Of a DNA stretch of 20,719 nt, positions 9,166 through 19,225 are shown piece by piece. The DNA is from Planoprotostelium fungivorum. Its lineage: Eukaryota; Evosea; Variosea; Cavosteliida; Cavosteliaceae. Made by a program: the position numbers and the translations under genes. Location: positions 1-20,719 of the forward strand of contig MDYQ01000334.1 of NCBI GenBank assembly GCA_003024175.1. The letters are read 5' to 3'. Every line of letters starts with the position of its first letter. Positions within the stretch are counted from its first letter, which is position 1. A model generated the notes under the pieces. The model was not told where the DNA came from and did not search any database. It was given only the letters and a program-made list of their open reading frames with translations.

Positions 9166-11579
9166 ATGAGCGACCGCCCAGCACCCAACTGGAATCAACC
9201 TGAGGGAACTCCCCTGACCGATCTTAAGATTTACAATTCCCTGACCAAGAGCAAGGTAGAGACCCTCTATAATTGAATGAGTGCGTTGAGAGATGACAAG
9301 GTCCCTTTTGTGTCTCATGGAGGACGTGATGTCTCTTGGTACATTTGCGGTCCCACCGTTTATGATTCGTCGCACATTGGTCACGCGAGGAACTACGTAG
9401 GATCAGACATTGTGAGAAGAGTTTTGACACAGTATTTTGGATACAGAGTCCAAATGGTAATGAACATCACCGACATCGACGACAAGATCATCAAGAGGTG
9501 AAGTTTACCGTGTGGGTCTCTTCTCAATGAACCAGGTCAAATGAGAGCAACACTCCTTTTGCTCAATTCGCCAGAAAATGGGAGGGTGACTTTCTGGAGG
9601 ACATGAAGAACTTGGGAGTGAGATAGAGCTCATGCCCCTGCAATGACTGATCATCCAACAGGTCCAAGATCCAGATGTGTTAACGAGAGTCAGCGAATAT
9701 GTACCGGAGATCATCACCTTCATCCAAAAGATAGTGTCCAACGGTTATGCTTACGAGTCCAATGGATCTGTCTACTTCGACGTGGACGCCTTCATGAAGG
9801 CCGGTTATTACTACGCCAAGCTTGAGCCATCTCACTTTGGAAACGCCACCCTCGCCGCAGAAGGTACGTGAATCTACCACCCACACTCTGAATGAAAGCA
9901 GGAGAGGGATCATTGAGCGTGGGAGCAGCGGACAAGAGATCTTCACACGATTTTGCACTGTGGAAGAAATCAAAGGAGGGTGAGCCCGTGTGGGACTCTC
10001 CGTGGGGAGGAGGCAGACCAGGCTGGCACATTGAGTGCTCTGCCATGGCTTCTGAGATCCTGGGCTCTCGCATCGATGTTCACTCGGGCGGTGAAGATCT
10101 CAAGTTCCCCCACCACGACAACGAGATCGCACAGTCGGAGGTGAGAGGAAAGGATGATGTCAGCTGATGTGCCCAGGCGTACCACCAGAACAAGCAGTGG
10201 ATCGATTACTTCATCCACGCGGGACACCTTCACATCGACGGATCGAAGATGTCCAAGTCTCTGAAGAACTTCATCACCATCAAGGATGCCCTGAAGAGAT
10301 ACTCTGCCAGACAACTGAGAACCCTCTTCTTGTCCTACAAATATGACAGCGTCATGGAGTACAGTGAGGACACCATGGTCCACGCCATCAACACCGAGAG
10401 TCAGTTCAAGAGTTTCTTCTTCAGAGTCAACGGCCTCATCAAAGAGGCCTCTCTCGATCACGAGCAGAAGTGGGGAGAGGAAGAGAAGTCTCTCGATCGT
10501 TCGTGAGTGTCCAATGCTCCATCGAATATGGATCAACATATCACAATGACTCATCATCATGTTGCAATGATTGACATGGGCAGACTTCAAGAGGCCAAAA
10601 AGTCAGTGCACGACAGTTTGAGTGACAACTTCAACACCCCCGAAGTGATGAAGGTTCTGTCGAATCTCATCAACTCGACCAGCTTGTACCTGAGCAAGCA
10701 AACTTCTCCTCGTATCTACATCGTCAAAGCCATCGCCACCTACATCACCCAGATGTTCAAGGTGACTCTTCATCTCATCGACCATCCTCTCTCCCTATCG
10801 TCGATTAAGGTGTGCTAGATCTTTGGACTCATCTACGACGATGATGTGGGTTACACTGTAGCTGGAGTGAGTATCTCTCATCGAGGAGACAAATACTGAG
10901 AAGAGTAGAACAACGACGCAGCTACACCTGTCATCGATGCCTTTGTCAAGTACAGAAACGACGTGAGAACCACTGCTCGTGCACCAGGTGATGCATCCTC
11001 TCTCGTGAGAAACTGAATGGATGCAGACAGCGTGAACGCACTGATGAAGTTGAGTGACTCTCTCAGAGACGAACAACTTCCACCTCTGGGTGTGAGGCTC
11101 ACCGATGGACCGAAGGGAGCCACCTGGTCTTTCGACGAACCCGATGTGTTGATCAAGGAGATTCAACAGAAGAAAGAGGTGATGTGATCCGAATGGCTGA
11201 GACGTAGGACTGAACAGAACAGGCCGAAGCGAAGAAGCAGAGGGAGAAGGAGGAGGCCGCCCTGGAGAAGATGAAGAAGATAGAGAAGGGCAAGACAGCA
11301 CCTGATGATCTGTTTAAAGGACAAGAGGACAAATACAGCCAGTACGATGAGCAGGTGGGACATGATCAACCCATTTCGAAATCACATCAGCTAGACAAGC
11401 CGGAGGCTGTGATCAGCATTAGAACAACAGCTAAAGCAATGCAGGGAGTACCGACACACGATGCCGAAGGGAAAGAGCTGAACAAGAGCCGACTGAAAAC
11501 CTTAAAGAAAGAATACGATGCACAAGTCAAGGCCCACGCAACTTGGCTCAAGCACCTTGCCTCACAAACGAATGCATAA
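9166..11579 (+). CDS. CARS: Cysteinyl-tRNA synthetase, eukaryotic cytosolic type
   Basis: Class I synthetase that charges tRNA-Cys. Twelve exons join in phase: 9166-9255, 9301-9497, 9536-9617, 9662-9863, 9902-10140, 10177-10502, 10584-10761, 10819-10866, 10909-10987, 11027-11178, 11223-11354, 11445-11579, giving 619 residues. The HIGH motif is intact (SHIGHAR, about 55-58) after [10 protein letters not shown], whose Cys is a zinc ligand in the family; [26 protein letters not shown] and [15 protein letters not shown] follow; KMSKS is intact at about 294-298. The C-terminal part has the Lys/Glu-rich helix and the eukaryote-type block DKYSQYDEQ then [12 protein letters not shown], which spans the last intron. 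Some fungal and animal enzymes are longer through insertions absent here. No mitochondrial targeting peptide is apparent, so a second gene or start would be needed for organelles. Confidence 0.93.
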
Positions 11580-11727
11580 ATACGTCTCTTTTTCTTCTTT
11601 TCTTTTCTTTCGAGAATGAGCCTCCGATCGGGATTGGGTGTCCGCGCTTTTCAGGTGGCACCGAGGCGGAGCAAACAACGGGTCGGGATCAACTGTCTGC
11701 CCCATCACCTGCGTCACCTCATCCGGA

Positions 11728-12980
11728 ATGTATGTAGATGAGAGAGAAAAGACAAGCTTTCTCACTCGATGGAAGGGCCTCATAATTGTTGTTTCTTATG
11801 GTGAACACCACATCACATTCGGATGTGGTGATTGAATGTATCTGTAGGAATCGTTTCTATAGCCATTACATTTTTCAATAAGGCAGTCTATCAGTACGAT
11901 TTCAATGCGCAGTATTTCCTCACCTTCGGTCAAATGGTCCTATCGATGATCTTTCTAGAGAGCTTACGATTTTTTGGGTTCTTGACCTACGAGAACTTCA
12001 AATTCGAGACGGCAAAGAAGGTGACATGAAGATCTTCGAATCAGATCTAAGGGACTCATACAGCTCTTCACATTAGCACTGTTTTTCTTTGCTATGGTCA
12101 CCACCGGTCTATCTGGTCTAAAATACGTCAGTGTTCCCATGTTTAGGTCAGTGCATCTCCTTCTTCCAGAAAGTGAACGAACTGAACAGTGCACTGCGGA
12201 GGTTTACGACACTTGTGGTCATTGCCGCTCAGTATTTCTTCTTGAAAAAGACAGTACCTCAAGACGAGCTGTGGTCAGTCAATCTTATGGTCATTGGTGA
12301 GAATCTCATGTCAACATCTGTAACCCTCGCGACAGGTGCAGTGGTAGCATCTTATGGAGACATCACGTTTGATCCCTGGGGATACGGTCTCATCACACTA
12401 AACTGCGTCACGACGGCGATCTATTTGGTGATCATCAACCAAAAGTCCACAGAGACGGGACTCAACTCGTTCGCATTGATGTACTACAACAATATCCTCA
12501 GCCTCCCCGTCATCGCCGTCATGACTTATTCTTTCGAATGGGACATGCTGATCGACTTTGAAAACTATTACGATATCGGATTTCAGGTGAGGACATGAAC
12601 ACGATCACTTGACTCAACCCCCCAGTTTTGCTTCTTGATGTCTTCAGCGATGGCTTTCCTGTTGAACTACCTTGTCTTTCTGTGCACGACATTCAACACA
12701 CCACTGGCCACGAGCGTGACGGGTGAGAGGAGGAGAGAGGGGAGGACTGATGTGGACAGGACAACTCAAGTCCATACTGCAGACCGTCATCGGGCTGTTC
12801 ACTTTTGGAGGCATCGAGCTCAATTTTGCGATGAGCATGGGACTACTGACATCCACCTTCGCGGGAGTGTGGTACGGGCAGATCAAGTACAATCAACAGA
12901 TGAAGCAGATTCGATCGAAAGAGAAGGTGGACCTGGAGACAGTGGTCATTGTACCTCCCACGTCTCCACATCGGCAATGA
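11728..12980 (+). CDS. Nucleotide-sugar transporter of the SLC35D / triose-phosphate-translocator type
   Basis: A multi-pass membrane protein expected to exchange nucleotide sugars across the Golgi or ER membrane; the substrate cannot be read from sequence. Seven exons join in phase: 11728-11800, 11848-12020, 12052-12146, 12190-12296, 12336-12586, 12626-12722, 12760-12980, giving 338 residues. Hydrophobic helices alternate with short loops; family hallmarks are FFNKAVYQYDF near the start, GLKYVSVPMFSALRRF in the middle, and NTPLATSVTGQLKSILQTVIG late, matching the conserved NSPL...GxxKN region of SLC35D. The tail ends in charged residues (QMKQIRSKEK). I chose the ATG at 11728 because it puts a short hydrophilic leader before the first helix; upstream in-frame sequence has no other ATG. 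The gene starts 148 bp after the synthetase stop. Confidence 0.88.
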
Positions 12981-12998
12981 AAGAGAAGAGAGAATGGT

Positions 12999-13966
12999 TT
13001 ATTCTGCGTCCTCCATCTGATCTTGTTCCTCCAGAGCCGCCTTGGCTGCAGTCTCTGCCTCAGCCAACACGTCCTTTGGAACTGCCTCGTGTTGGTATTT
13101 GCTCTCTGGGCAGATCCAACTCATCTCCAGCTGAAATTCCTTATCCTTCACATCATCGTGGAGGTAGTAGATGCTGCTTCCTTCAGTCTTTCTCTCTCAG
13201 GTAACTCACATTCGGGCGATTTCCTTCACAGCTTCACGAGCGGTCATTTCAGACAACTTCAACTTCTCTAGTTCTCCCTTGGCGGCTTGCTTGGCCTTGC
13301 CCACTGCTGTTCCGTAGTAGCCCTATTTTAGTTCATTTCATTTTCTCGTCCAATGTGAGTAACCCACGTATGAGATGCCAGAAGGGTCAATGGTGTAGAG
13401 TTGTGGTCCATCGTCTTCCCAGGCACCAATGATGATGGAGCACCCGAAAGGTCTGACGTGACCGTAGAGAGTGTATGCTTGAACGAACAGTGACAGTCTC
13501 TCATTCAACACGCGGGTTGGAATTGTAGAGTAGTAGAATCCCCGGTAGTTCTTAGCCTCAGAGCGTCCCTTGTTCACCAATTGTCTGGCATCTGCCGTCA
13601 TACCAGCGTACGTCTATCGTTGTCTTATGAGATCTCGAAGGGATCATTATACTCACCAGGCCTATCGTTCGATCGAGAGAGTGGATTCTTCGATTTGCAC
13701 TCGGTTCCAGCATCTTTGACAGAATCAACTTCTCTACTCCAAACACGATTCCATCTTTCACACGGACACCAATGGCGGTTCTGTGCTGAAGTCAATCTTG
13801 ATGTTTCAAAAGAGATTTTGTCACCCGCTGTTCTCAACTGCTTTTCCTGCGTAATCAATCTGAAATACCCTTCCGTCTGGAGAGAAGGTTGTGCATGAGA
13901 TATCGTACTGCACAGATTAGAACGACATGAGCTGATGCAACACACCCCTGTTCCAACTCCACTCAT
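12999..13966 (-). CDS. PSMA3: 20S proteasome subunit alpha type 3 (alpha-7)
   Basis: A structural alpha-ring subunit of the 20S proteasome; it gates the core and has no active site. Six exons join in phase: 13946-13966, 13825-13907, 13657-13780, 13368-13613, 13210-13322, 12999-13173, giving 253 residues, the family's usual length. The alpha signature [20 protein letters not shown] is present at about 8-27, followed by [14 protein letters not shown], then [60 protein letters not shown] and the type-3 tail ([20 protein letters not shown]), ending in an acidic stretch EDAE as in human PSMA3. The poly(A) signal AATAAA overlaps the stop codon (12998-13003), only 18 bp from the convergent transporter stop. 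Confidence 0.95.
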
Positions 13967-14190
13967 TTCTACGTATTCCTAAACAGCCTACAACAGATCA
14001 ATCAGATTGTGTGACGTCACAACTGATCAAGTAGTAGTCTCTTTATGTTTGACTTTATATCAATGTCGAACATGAACACTTCTCACCTGTCCTTGTGCTG
14101 TGTATATAAACTAATCAGACGCTGTGTCGATGCGAAAGAACACGTCACTACACGTATCGAGACAAATTCCCTGTTGTAATTCTACCATCG

Positions 14191-14280
14191 AATATTATAG
14201 CGGATTTATCTACAACTCTCCACTCACCCTCTGCTTGCCTCCTGTGCTGTTTGGTGATATTCCGCAAAACATTTGTAAGC
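14191..14280 (+). repeat. Dispersed repeat, copy 2 (shorter)
   Basis: Shares with copy 3 the blocks ATATTATAGCGGATTT, TCTACAACTCTCC, GCCTCCTGTG.TGTTTGGT and GCAAAACATTTGTAAGC, in the same order and orientation. It stops about where copy 3 begins, so copies 2 and 3 are in tandem with a period of about 99 bp. It lacks the last third of copies 1 and 3. Confidence 0.8.
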
Positions 14281-14289
14281 CATCATAGT

Positions 14290-14428
14290 AAAAGGGGATA
14301 TTATAGCGGATTTCTCTACAACTCTCCTTGCTTTGAATGCTCGCCTCCTGTGTTCTGTTTGGTAATGCTCTGCAAAACATTTGTAAGCGTTCGCGCGCTC
14401 TGTACTCGCTTTGTGCAGTCTGGGTGGA
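14290..14428 (+). repeat. Dispersed repeat, copy 3 (longest)
   Basis: Full-length relative to copy 1 at 2520-2650, which lies about 12 kb away in the opposite orientation. Conserved blocks run from AAAAGGGGATATTATAGCG to CAGTCTGGGTGGA. I recognise no known family in it. Confidence 0.8.
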
Positions 14429-14516
14429 AATCTATACACTCAAATCATACAAAAGACACAAGGAGGCGAAAGGCAGGTCCATATGAGTAGGCTGAGATCA
14501 ATTTATTTGAGGCCGT

Positions 14517-14689
14517 TCAATTGTTCTTGAGGATGTCCTTTGCTGTGTCAAGAAAGGTTTTGTTGATGTTGGAAGTGCTCAATCCCTCCTCTCTTAGACA
14601 AGCTTTCTGACCAGCACTCCAGTTTCGGTGGTGTAAGACAGCTGTTCTCTCCGGGGTCTCTGCCGTGTCCTTGGTCGCCTGTGCGAGAG
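14517..14689 (-). CDS. Orphan last exon of an unrecognised gene
   Basis: Read on the minus strand, a clean acceptor (pyrimidine-poor but ending CTGCAG, 14690-14695) is followed by a 173-base open frame with host-like codons, encoding a hydrophilic tail that includes RTAVLHHRNWSAGQKACLR and ends FLDTAKDILKNN, then TGA. AATAAA follows 10 bp after the stop, so this looks like a true gene end. I found no convincing upstream exon between here and 15,344. The protein is not recognised. The upstream exons may lie beyond the fossil element on the right, or the gene may have been cut by its arrival; both are inference. Confidence 0.4.
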
Positions 14690-14737
14690 CTGCAGGATTA
14701 TATTACAATACAATAAGAGTCTATCTTATCATGCTTT

Positions 14738-15133
14738 TTATTGACAATTGTCATGCATATTATGTAGTGCAGTCACCAGAGCATCTAAATTTTCTGCAAG
14801 GATGAAACTATGACCATCCATGGTCCTTACAGCCTCATCAACCTTCCCACGCAGTCGTCGAAGAAAATCAGGAGAGCACTCATACCATTCCTTAGTTCCT
14901 CGACATGCTGTGATTCCCCTTTTGCGTGCAATTTCCCTTCCAGCTGCGATTCCCCATCGCACATCGCCATTCTGAAAAGCCACATTTGCGTGATGAGGAA
15001 GGGGGATGAAGTTGACTACAGGGTTGTGGACGCGATATGCTGCCTCGCGTTGCTCCAAAGTTCTATAACTAGTAGAATCCCCAAATTTGACGTAAGCTCG
15101 GTTGTTGGCCTCAAAGTAGACAAAGTAGGGCAT
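14738..15133 (-). CDS. GIY-YIG-like (T5orf172/MUG113-like) small protein in the fossil element
   Basis: A single uninterrupted frame of 131 residues. The start MPYFVYFEANNRAYVKFGDS and the later REAAYRVHNP resemble the N-terminal strand-helix of GIY-YIG nucleases of the T5orf172 type (Y.YF...VKIG.S, then R...L...NP). A second stretch, KRGITACRGTKEWYECS, resembles the family's G.EWF block with the catalytic Glu. Such nucleases are common in large DNA viruses, phages and Polinton-like elements. It lies just downstream of the polymerase on the same strand, which supports membership of the same element. The assignment is by motif memory only; a host MUG113-like gene is possible. Confidence 0.45.
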   Translation of the reverse strand: MPYFVYFEANNRAYVKFGDSTSYRTLEQREAAYRVHNPVVNFIPLPHHANVAFQNGDVRWGIAAGREIARKRGITACRGTKEWYECSPDFLRRLRGKVDEAVRTMDGHSFILAENLDALVTALHNMHDNCQ

Positions 15134-15344
15134 GATACGTGGTGTGTCCTCTCCACGTAGTTTTTTGTTTTGAATGCTTACCTCAAAGAAAAGATACCGC
15201 TTGCGACAAGGGTTTTGAATCCGTTTCTGGGCTCAAGACGCTCAATGCAAAACGAAACACACACAAATGCAAGACAACACCCCCACCAACTCTCTCAACA
15301 CTTTCGATCAAAAAAAAAAGTATAACATTATTTGCAATTTATAT
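15134..15344. other. Non-coding gap between the GIY-YIG-like gene and the polymerase remains
   Basis: About 210 bp, rich in A and T runs, including a run of nine or more A at about 15310-15319. It probably contains the leader of the GIY-YIG-like gene. I see no gene, RNA or repeat that I can support. Confidence 0.5.
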
Positions 15345-16918
15345 TTACACCCCCTTTGGAAGGCCAAGATCTGCACATTTGCTGCTGTTCTCTGAGATCA
15401 GCATTGGCTCAATGTTTGAATAATGGCACAAAGCCTTCAGGTTGTCTTTGGCAAAAGATACAGGGATGGTGTGGTCTAGATTCCACAGCACACCATAGTT
15501 CATCAGTGACATGCCAGGATCAAAATGAGATGTTAGATGTGTCTTCAGTTGATCCTGTGTACACTGGAGGTATATCTTGAGCTGACCCATGCCAATATTC
15601 ACTCTTGCTGCAAGATTCTTTATTATTCTTCTCATCACATCCTCTTCACTGAATTGTTTGCTGAATAAACCAAAAGGCACAGTGTGTATGTTGTCAATCA
15701 TTATTCTCTTGTCATACCATCCATCAAGAGCTGCTTTGTTGACTGTCATTGTGCTCATTGATAGGGTGTCATTCTGTTTTGTTTTTCTTATCAGCGTGTT
15801 CTTTGCCATGATCAGATCACCTGAGAATACTGCTCTCTTATAGCTGTCAAATATCAAGATTTCTTTGTTCTGGCTCAACACCACTCCTTTATTTTTAATA
15901 TCCTGCTTGCCATCCTTTTTCACATAACTGTATGTCTTAGGCTTCACAAACACAGCTTCTCTCAGTTCACACTCAAGCTTCATCTTACCTGGTGTTATGT
16001 CACCTGCTGCTGCAAAATGCAACTTTTGTAGATGATCTGGGAATCTCTGTTTGAATTCTTCATAGCTATAGGCACTAACCTGCATGTATATGCTATCCGT
16101 GTCTGTATATAAGAGATCCACTTCTGTTCTCTCATAATTTTGGTACAAACAGTTGTATACAAAGTCAAGCATCAATACTTTGCTCCATGATAGAATTGCT
16201 GACCCTACATGCTTAGCACTCTTCATATTACATTTATCTTTCTGCAATCTAACTTCAATCAAACCTTTATGCTGTTTATCTGCAGATCTCATGATACTCC
16301 AATCTGTAATTGTCTGACAAGCTCTGTACCAAAAGTCTGCTTATATTGAGTAGAACTCTGAATGGGTTTATCTTTGAATACAAGGACTTTGTTATTATTT
16401 TGATCTTTCTGATGTTTGTCCATGTGCTTATGATATTTAGAGCTGTTGCTGTATGCAAAGACCTTCTTGCACTTGTCACAAATAACAGTTTCAGCATATC
16501 CTACAAGTGTTCTCAGTAACATATAATGGTTTTTGACCTGATCTAGATGCAAACAGATTGCTGAGCCTTGAATTCCTGATTTGTACAGCTTTACACTATT
16601 AAGATTGCTATCTAGTGTGTAGACTGTAAGATCTAGATTGAGTGCTTGACAGATAGCAGGGAGATCAGCTACTTGTACATGATCTGTAGTGCTTTGACCA
16701 CATTGTTTGAAATACTTATCCCTTAAAGTAATAGCCTTTTCTCTTTGTATTTTGCTGTCTTTTTTATCAATTTGCTGAATAGAAAATTCATACAAAGCAA
16801 TAGCAATACACCTCCAGAAGCAGAGATTGTCTTTAAGATCTGGATTCATCAAACATCTTTTATTTTTAAGCCCAGCATCTACTGTATATATCGAACCATT
16901 GAGAAAAAACAAGAACAT
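15345..16918 (-). pseudogene. Fossil family B DNA polymerase with C-terminal HNH domain
   Basis: Parts in protein order: a start region with NLCFWRCIAIAL and later HYMLL, which recall the Cys and His boxes of OTU-like peptides; a C2H2-like zinc motif (CDKC then HKHMDKH); a polymerase palm with the family B motif C, YTDTDSIYM, and the later KTYSYVK and KGV of the protein-primed group; and at the end a WNLDHTIPVS...ALCHYSNIEPM block, which matches HNH endonucleases of phage type (W.IDHI.PLS, then .N.QPL). A polymerase of this family copies linear DNA from a terminal protein. The remains are much shorter than a full enzyme, and the copy is broken. Confidence 0.7.
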
Positions 16919-17039
16919 TCAACCCTGTGCAGGAAAAAAAACAGCACTGTTTTTATAGGAGATATACAGAACAATTGCAAAAATACACAAAATTGTTGCT
17001 TGTAATATCTATTTGTGTGATTATAAAGAAGCCTGATGG

Positions 17040-19137
17040 TTATCTTTTGGATTTCTTAGAGGGTTGTTGTTGCTTGTCTGTCTGGGCACGCTTCTTGTTG
17101 CCAACAGGCACCTGAGCATCATTTCCATCTTCAGACAAAACATCAGTCTGTTGTAAGGGGTCTTCTTCTTTGTCTTCTTCTCTGTCTGACTCCTCCTGAA
17201 CAGATAAGATACATCAGCAATAATATCTTACTTCACCCAAGGTGACATATGTACTACCGTTCATTGATCTCATCTTGTCAAGCATAGGTTGTTCAATTTG
17301 GGAGATGATCTTCTTGGGCCCAGCAACACTCCAATGGTTGTACTTGGAGGTGTTGGATTCAATGAGATGCACTGGCAGTGAAGATGCCAATCCAGCTATG
17401 GCTGCATAACCAACTGCTGGAGAGAGGTCTGCCAAGGGCATGGAAGAGGGTGAGTCACACAGGTAAGAGTTGATCAACTGAGCATAGACAGTGAGAGGGA
17501 TACATGAACCCATCTGTGCATCTAAAGGTTGATGGTGGACAGTCTTCAATTGGATGGGGGATGCAACTCCAGTGCAATCTTTGAAGGTAGGATCCTCACC
17601 CTCTCTTCTAAGAATTACACAGAAATAGGTGTGATGCCTCACAACCTATCATCTATCAGAAATGAAGAACAAAATCACTCACACTATCTTCATAGATTGC
17701 ACCTGCTACACTCTTTGGGGTCACAATCTCCAAATGATTGTGGAAGGCAAATTTTTGAACCTGACTGACATGATGTCTTCCAGATTGCCACTGATAAGGA
17801 TGACCACACCTGTTGTGGNCTCACACTATCTTCATAGATTGCACCTGCTACACTCTTTGGGGTCACAATCTCCAAATGATTGTGGAAGGCAAAATTTTTG
17901 AACCTGACTGACATGATGTCTTCCAGATTGCCACTGATAAGGATGACCACACCTGTTGTGGTGTAAATCAACTGATTAATATATCTCCTACCGTTTTCCA
18001 TGAGATGGTCTGATGCAAATTGTCTCTTTGTTCTATCCCATTCAGCAGCATGACAGAATATCATGCAGAACTGATATCCACTGAAGTCATCTTTGTGATA
18101 ATAGTTCTTCAAGAAGGTGGAGACAGTCTGCAAGTTCTGATTTTTGTCGTTCTTATCAAGTGGGACAGTCTTGACATGTAAGTGATATAGTGGAAGAGGC
18201 CTCACCTTTGCTCGACCCTTCTTCTTTGATGCAGCAATCATGCCTCCTTCTGCATCAGATGTGCTCATGTTCTCCTTAATCTGCTGATCAAGAAACTTTA
18301 GAAAGTCTTCCTTGCCAGAGTGCTTGTGCTTGGACAATTTGATCACATTGGGTAAGGAGCTGATGTATTGTAATCGATCTCTGCATGTATCAACACAAGC
18401 AATGAAATATTACTCACTTCTTGTTGTCATCTTCACTTTCTTCCACCCAATCAATCAGCTCTGTTAACCGAGTGTGATGTGACACCATGTAGGAGAGATT
18501 ACCACGGTTGCAATCATCAGGCCATGTGGATTCATTGACAGAGAACCGTTGAAGCATAGATAGAATTGCTCCCTTTGCTACAGCATCAAAGGCACTTGAA
18601 GGTTTACAGATGCAGGTGGAGAACTTGTAGACAGTTATGTCTATGTTTCTCTCAATAATCTCTGCAAAATTTGCAGGACATTCTTTCATCCAATTATAAG
18701 CATTGATCAATCGGTCCATCTGATCATTACTTATTTCTCCCTCAGATATCCCCTAAAAGTGTTAGGCTCAATTACATCAGTACATTACCAAAAGTTGGAG
18801 GAGAAGTTTGCGATCAAATCGGTCTGGAGTGGGGAATAATTCAGCCCTGTGAAGTTGAACCTTGTTGTAAATGCGCCAGACAGTGTGAAGTTCAGTACTT
18901 GTAACAGCATTCCCAGTGCTCTGTACTTGGGCCAGATGGGATAATTGTTCAAGATGTTCAGCTGTCAGTGACGCAGTAATTATGATTGCTAAGGGAGCAT
19001 GGGATAATCCCCTACAAGATATGAGGCCAAATCAATATTTATTGTATAACAATTCAAACATAGAGACCGCGCGTGTGCGGATAGTAACGTTCAAATTGAA
19101 CAATAGTAGTATCAGACTGCGCACGCGCGGTCACCAT
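17040..19137 (-). CDS. Unrecognised spliced gene carrying an assembly scar
   Basis: Exons on the minus strand with normal GT-AG borders in matching phase: (tentative 19118-19137), 18789-19011, 18418-18752, 17683-18380, 17232-17645, 17040-17195. I do not recognise the product. It has a helical N-terminal part (HLEQLSHLAQVQ), a middle with a Lys-rich loop (KKKGRAKVRP), a stretch HKDDFSGYQFCMIFCHAAEW and HTYFCVILRREG, and a very acidic end followed by a basic, nuclear-signal-like tail (KKRAQ, KKSKR). The large exon contains the single N at 17819 between two copies of about 141 bp, so its length is unreliable. Composition is more AT-rich than the left-hand host genes. It is next to and on the same strand as the fossil element, but I see no viral hallmark. 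The first exon is a guess from one ATG. Confidence 0.5.
17678..17961. repeat. Direct duplication of about 141 bp around a single N
   Basis: 17678-17818 and 17820-17961 are identical except for one extra A in the second copy (a run of A before TTTTTGAAC). The ambiguous base N at 17819 sits exactly between them. This is the usual look of two contig ends that overlap but were joined without merging. Confidence 0.9.
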
Positions 19138-19203
19138 TGCGCAAGGATGATATATATAAATGAAAGTGAAAACGCTGACTCAGACAAGACCGCGCGTGCG
19201 CGG
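19065..19203. promoter_or_regulatory. Cluster of three GC-rich near-palindromes with TATA-like boxes
   Basis: GACCGCGCGTGTGCGG (19065-19080), its near inverted copy CTGCGCACGCGCGGTC (19117-19132) and GACCGCGCGTGCGCGG (19188-19203) stand out in AT-rich DNA. A TATATATAAA box lies at about 19151-19160, between copies two and three. The first two can pair as a 16-bp stem with a loop of 36 bases. The cluster lies between the end of the small gene to the right and the likely start of the unrecognised gene to the left, so promoter use is likely but not shown. Confidence 0.5.
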
Positions 19204-19225
19204 ACAGCACTGTAAAAAGCTCTGA

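Larger units (their letters stand above)
13967..14516. other. Intergenic stretch upstream of PSMA3, with repeats
   Basis: About 550 bp without a supportable gene. It should contain the PSMA3 promoter: a TATATAAA box lies at about 14101-14108. The right part is filled by two head-to-tail copies of the dispersed repeat (14191-14280 and 14290-14428). The poly(A) signal of the exon to the right (TTTATT on this strand, 14502-14507) lies at its end. Confidence 0.6.
14738..16918 (-). mobile_element. Fossil virus-like element, Polinton-like or a related protein-primed-PolB element
   Basis: An AT-rich block unlike the host genes to its left, with all recognisable parts on the minus strand: a GIY-YIG-like protein at its 3' side and a family B DNA polymerase with an HNH domain behind it. 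Such polymerases are typical of Polintons/Mavericks, Polinton-like viruses and linear plasmids. I find no integrase, packaging ATPase or capsid gene and no terminal inverted repeats in the window, so the family call rests on the polymerase. The copy is broken and incomplete, with at least a few breaks; long stretches are still open, which suggests a modest age. Both limits are those of its recognisable parts. Confidence 0.65.

Noticed and set aside
15200-15260. A tRNA-like B-box (GGTTTTGAATCC)
   Set aside because: No matching A-box, acceptor stem or cloverleaf could be drawn around it.
15182-15290. An upstream exon for the orphan 3' exon, ending at a GTAAGC donor
   Set aside because: The best open frame ends in a phase that does not fit the acceptor, and the peptide is poor.
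16919-17039. Plus-strand frames opposite the polymerase fossil and in the AT-rich gap
   Set aside because: Short, low-complexity and without protein character; they look like chance frames in AT-rich DNA.
17678-17961. A genuine tandem duplication of 141 bp
   Set aside because: The N exactly at the joint and a single homopolymer difference point to a contig overlap.
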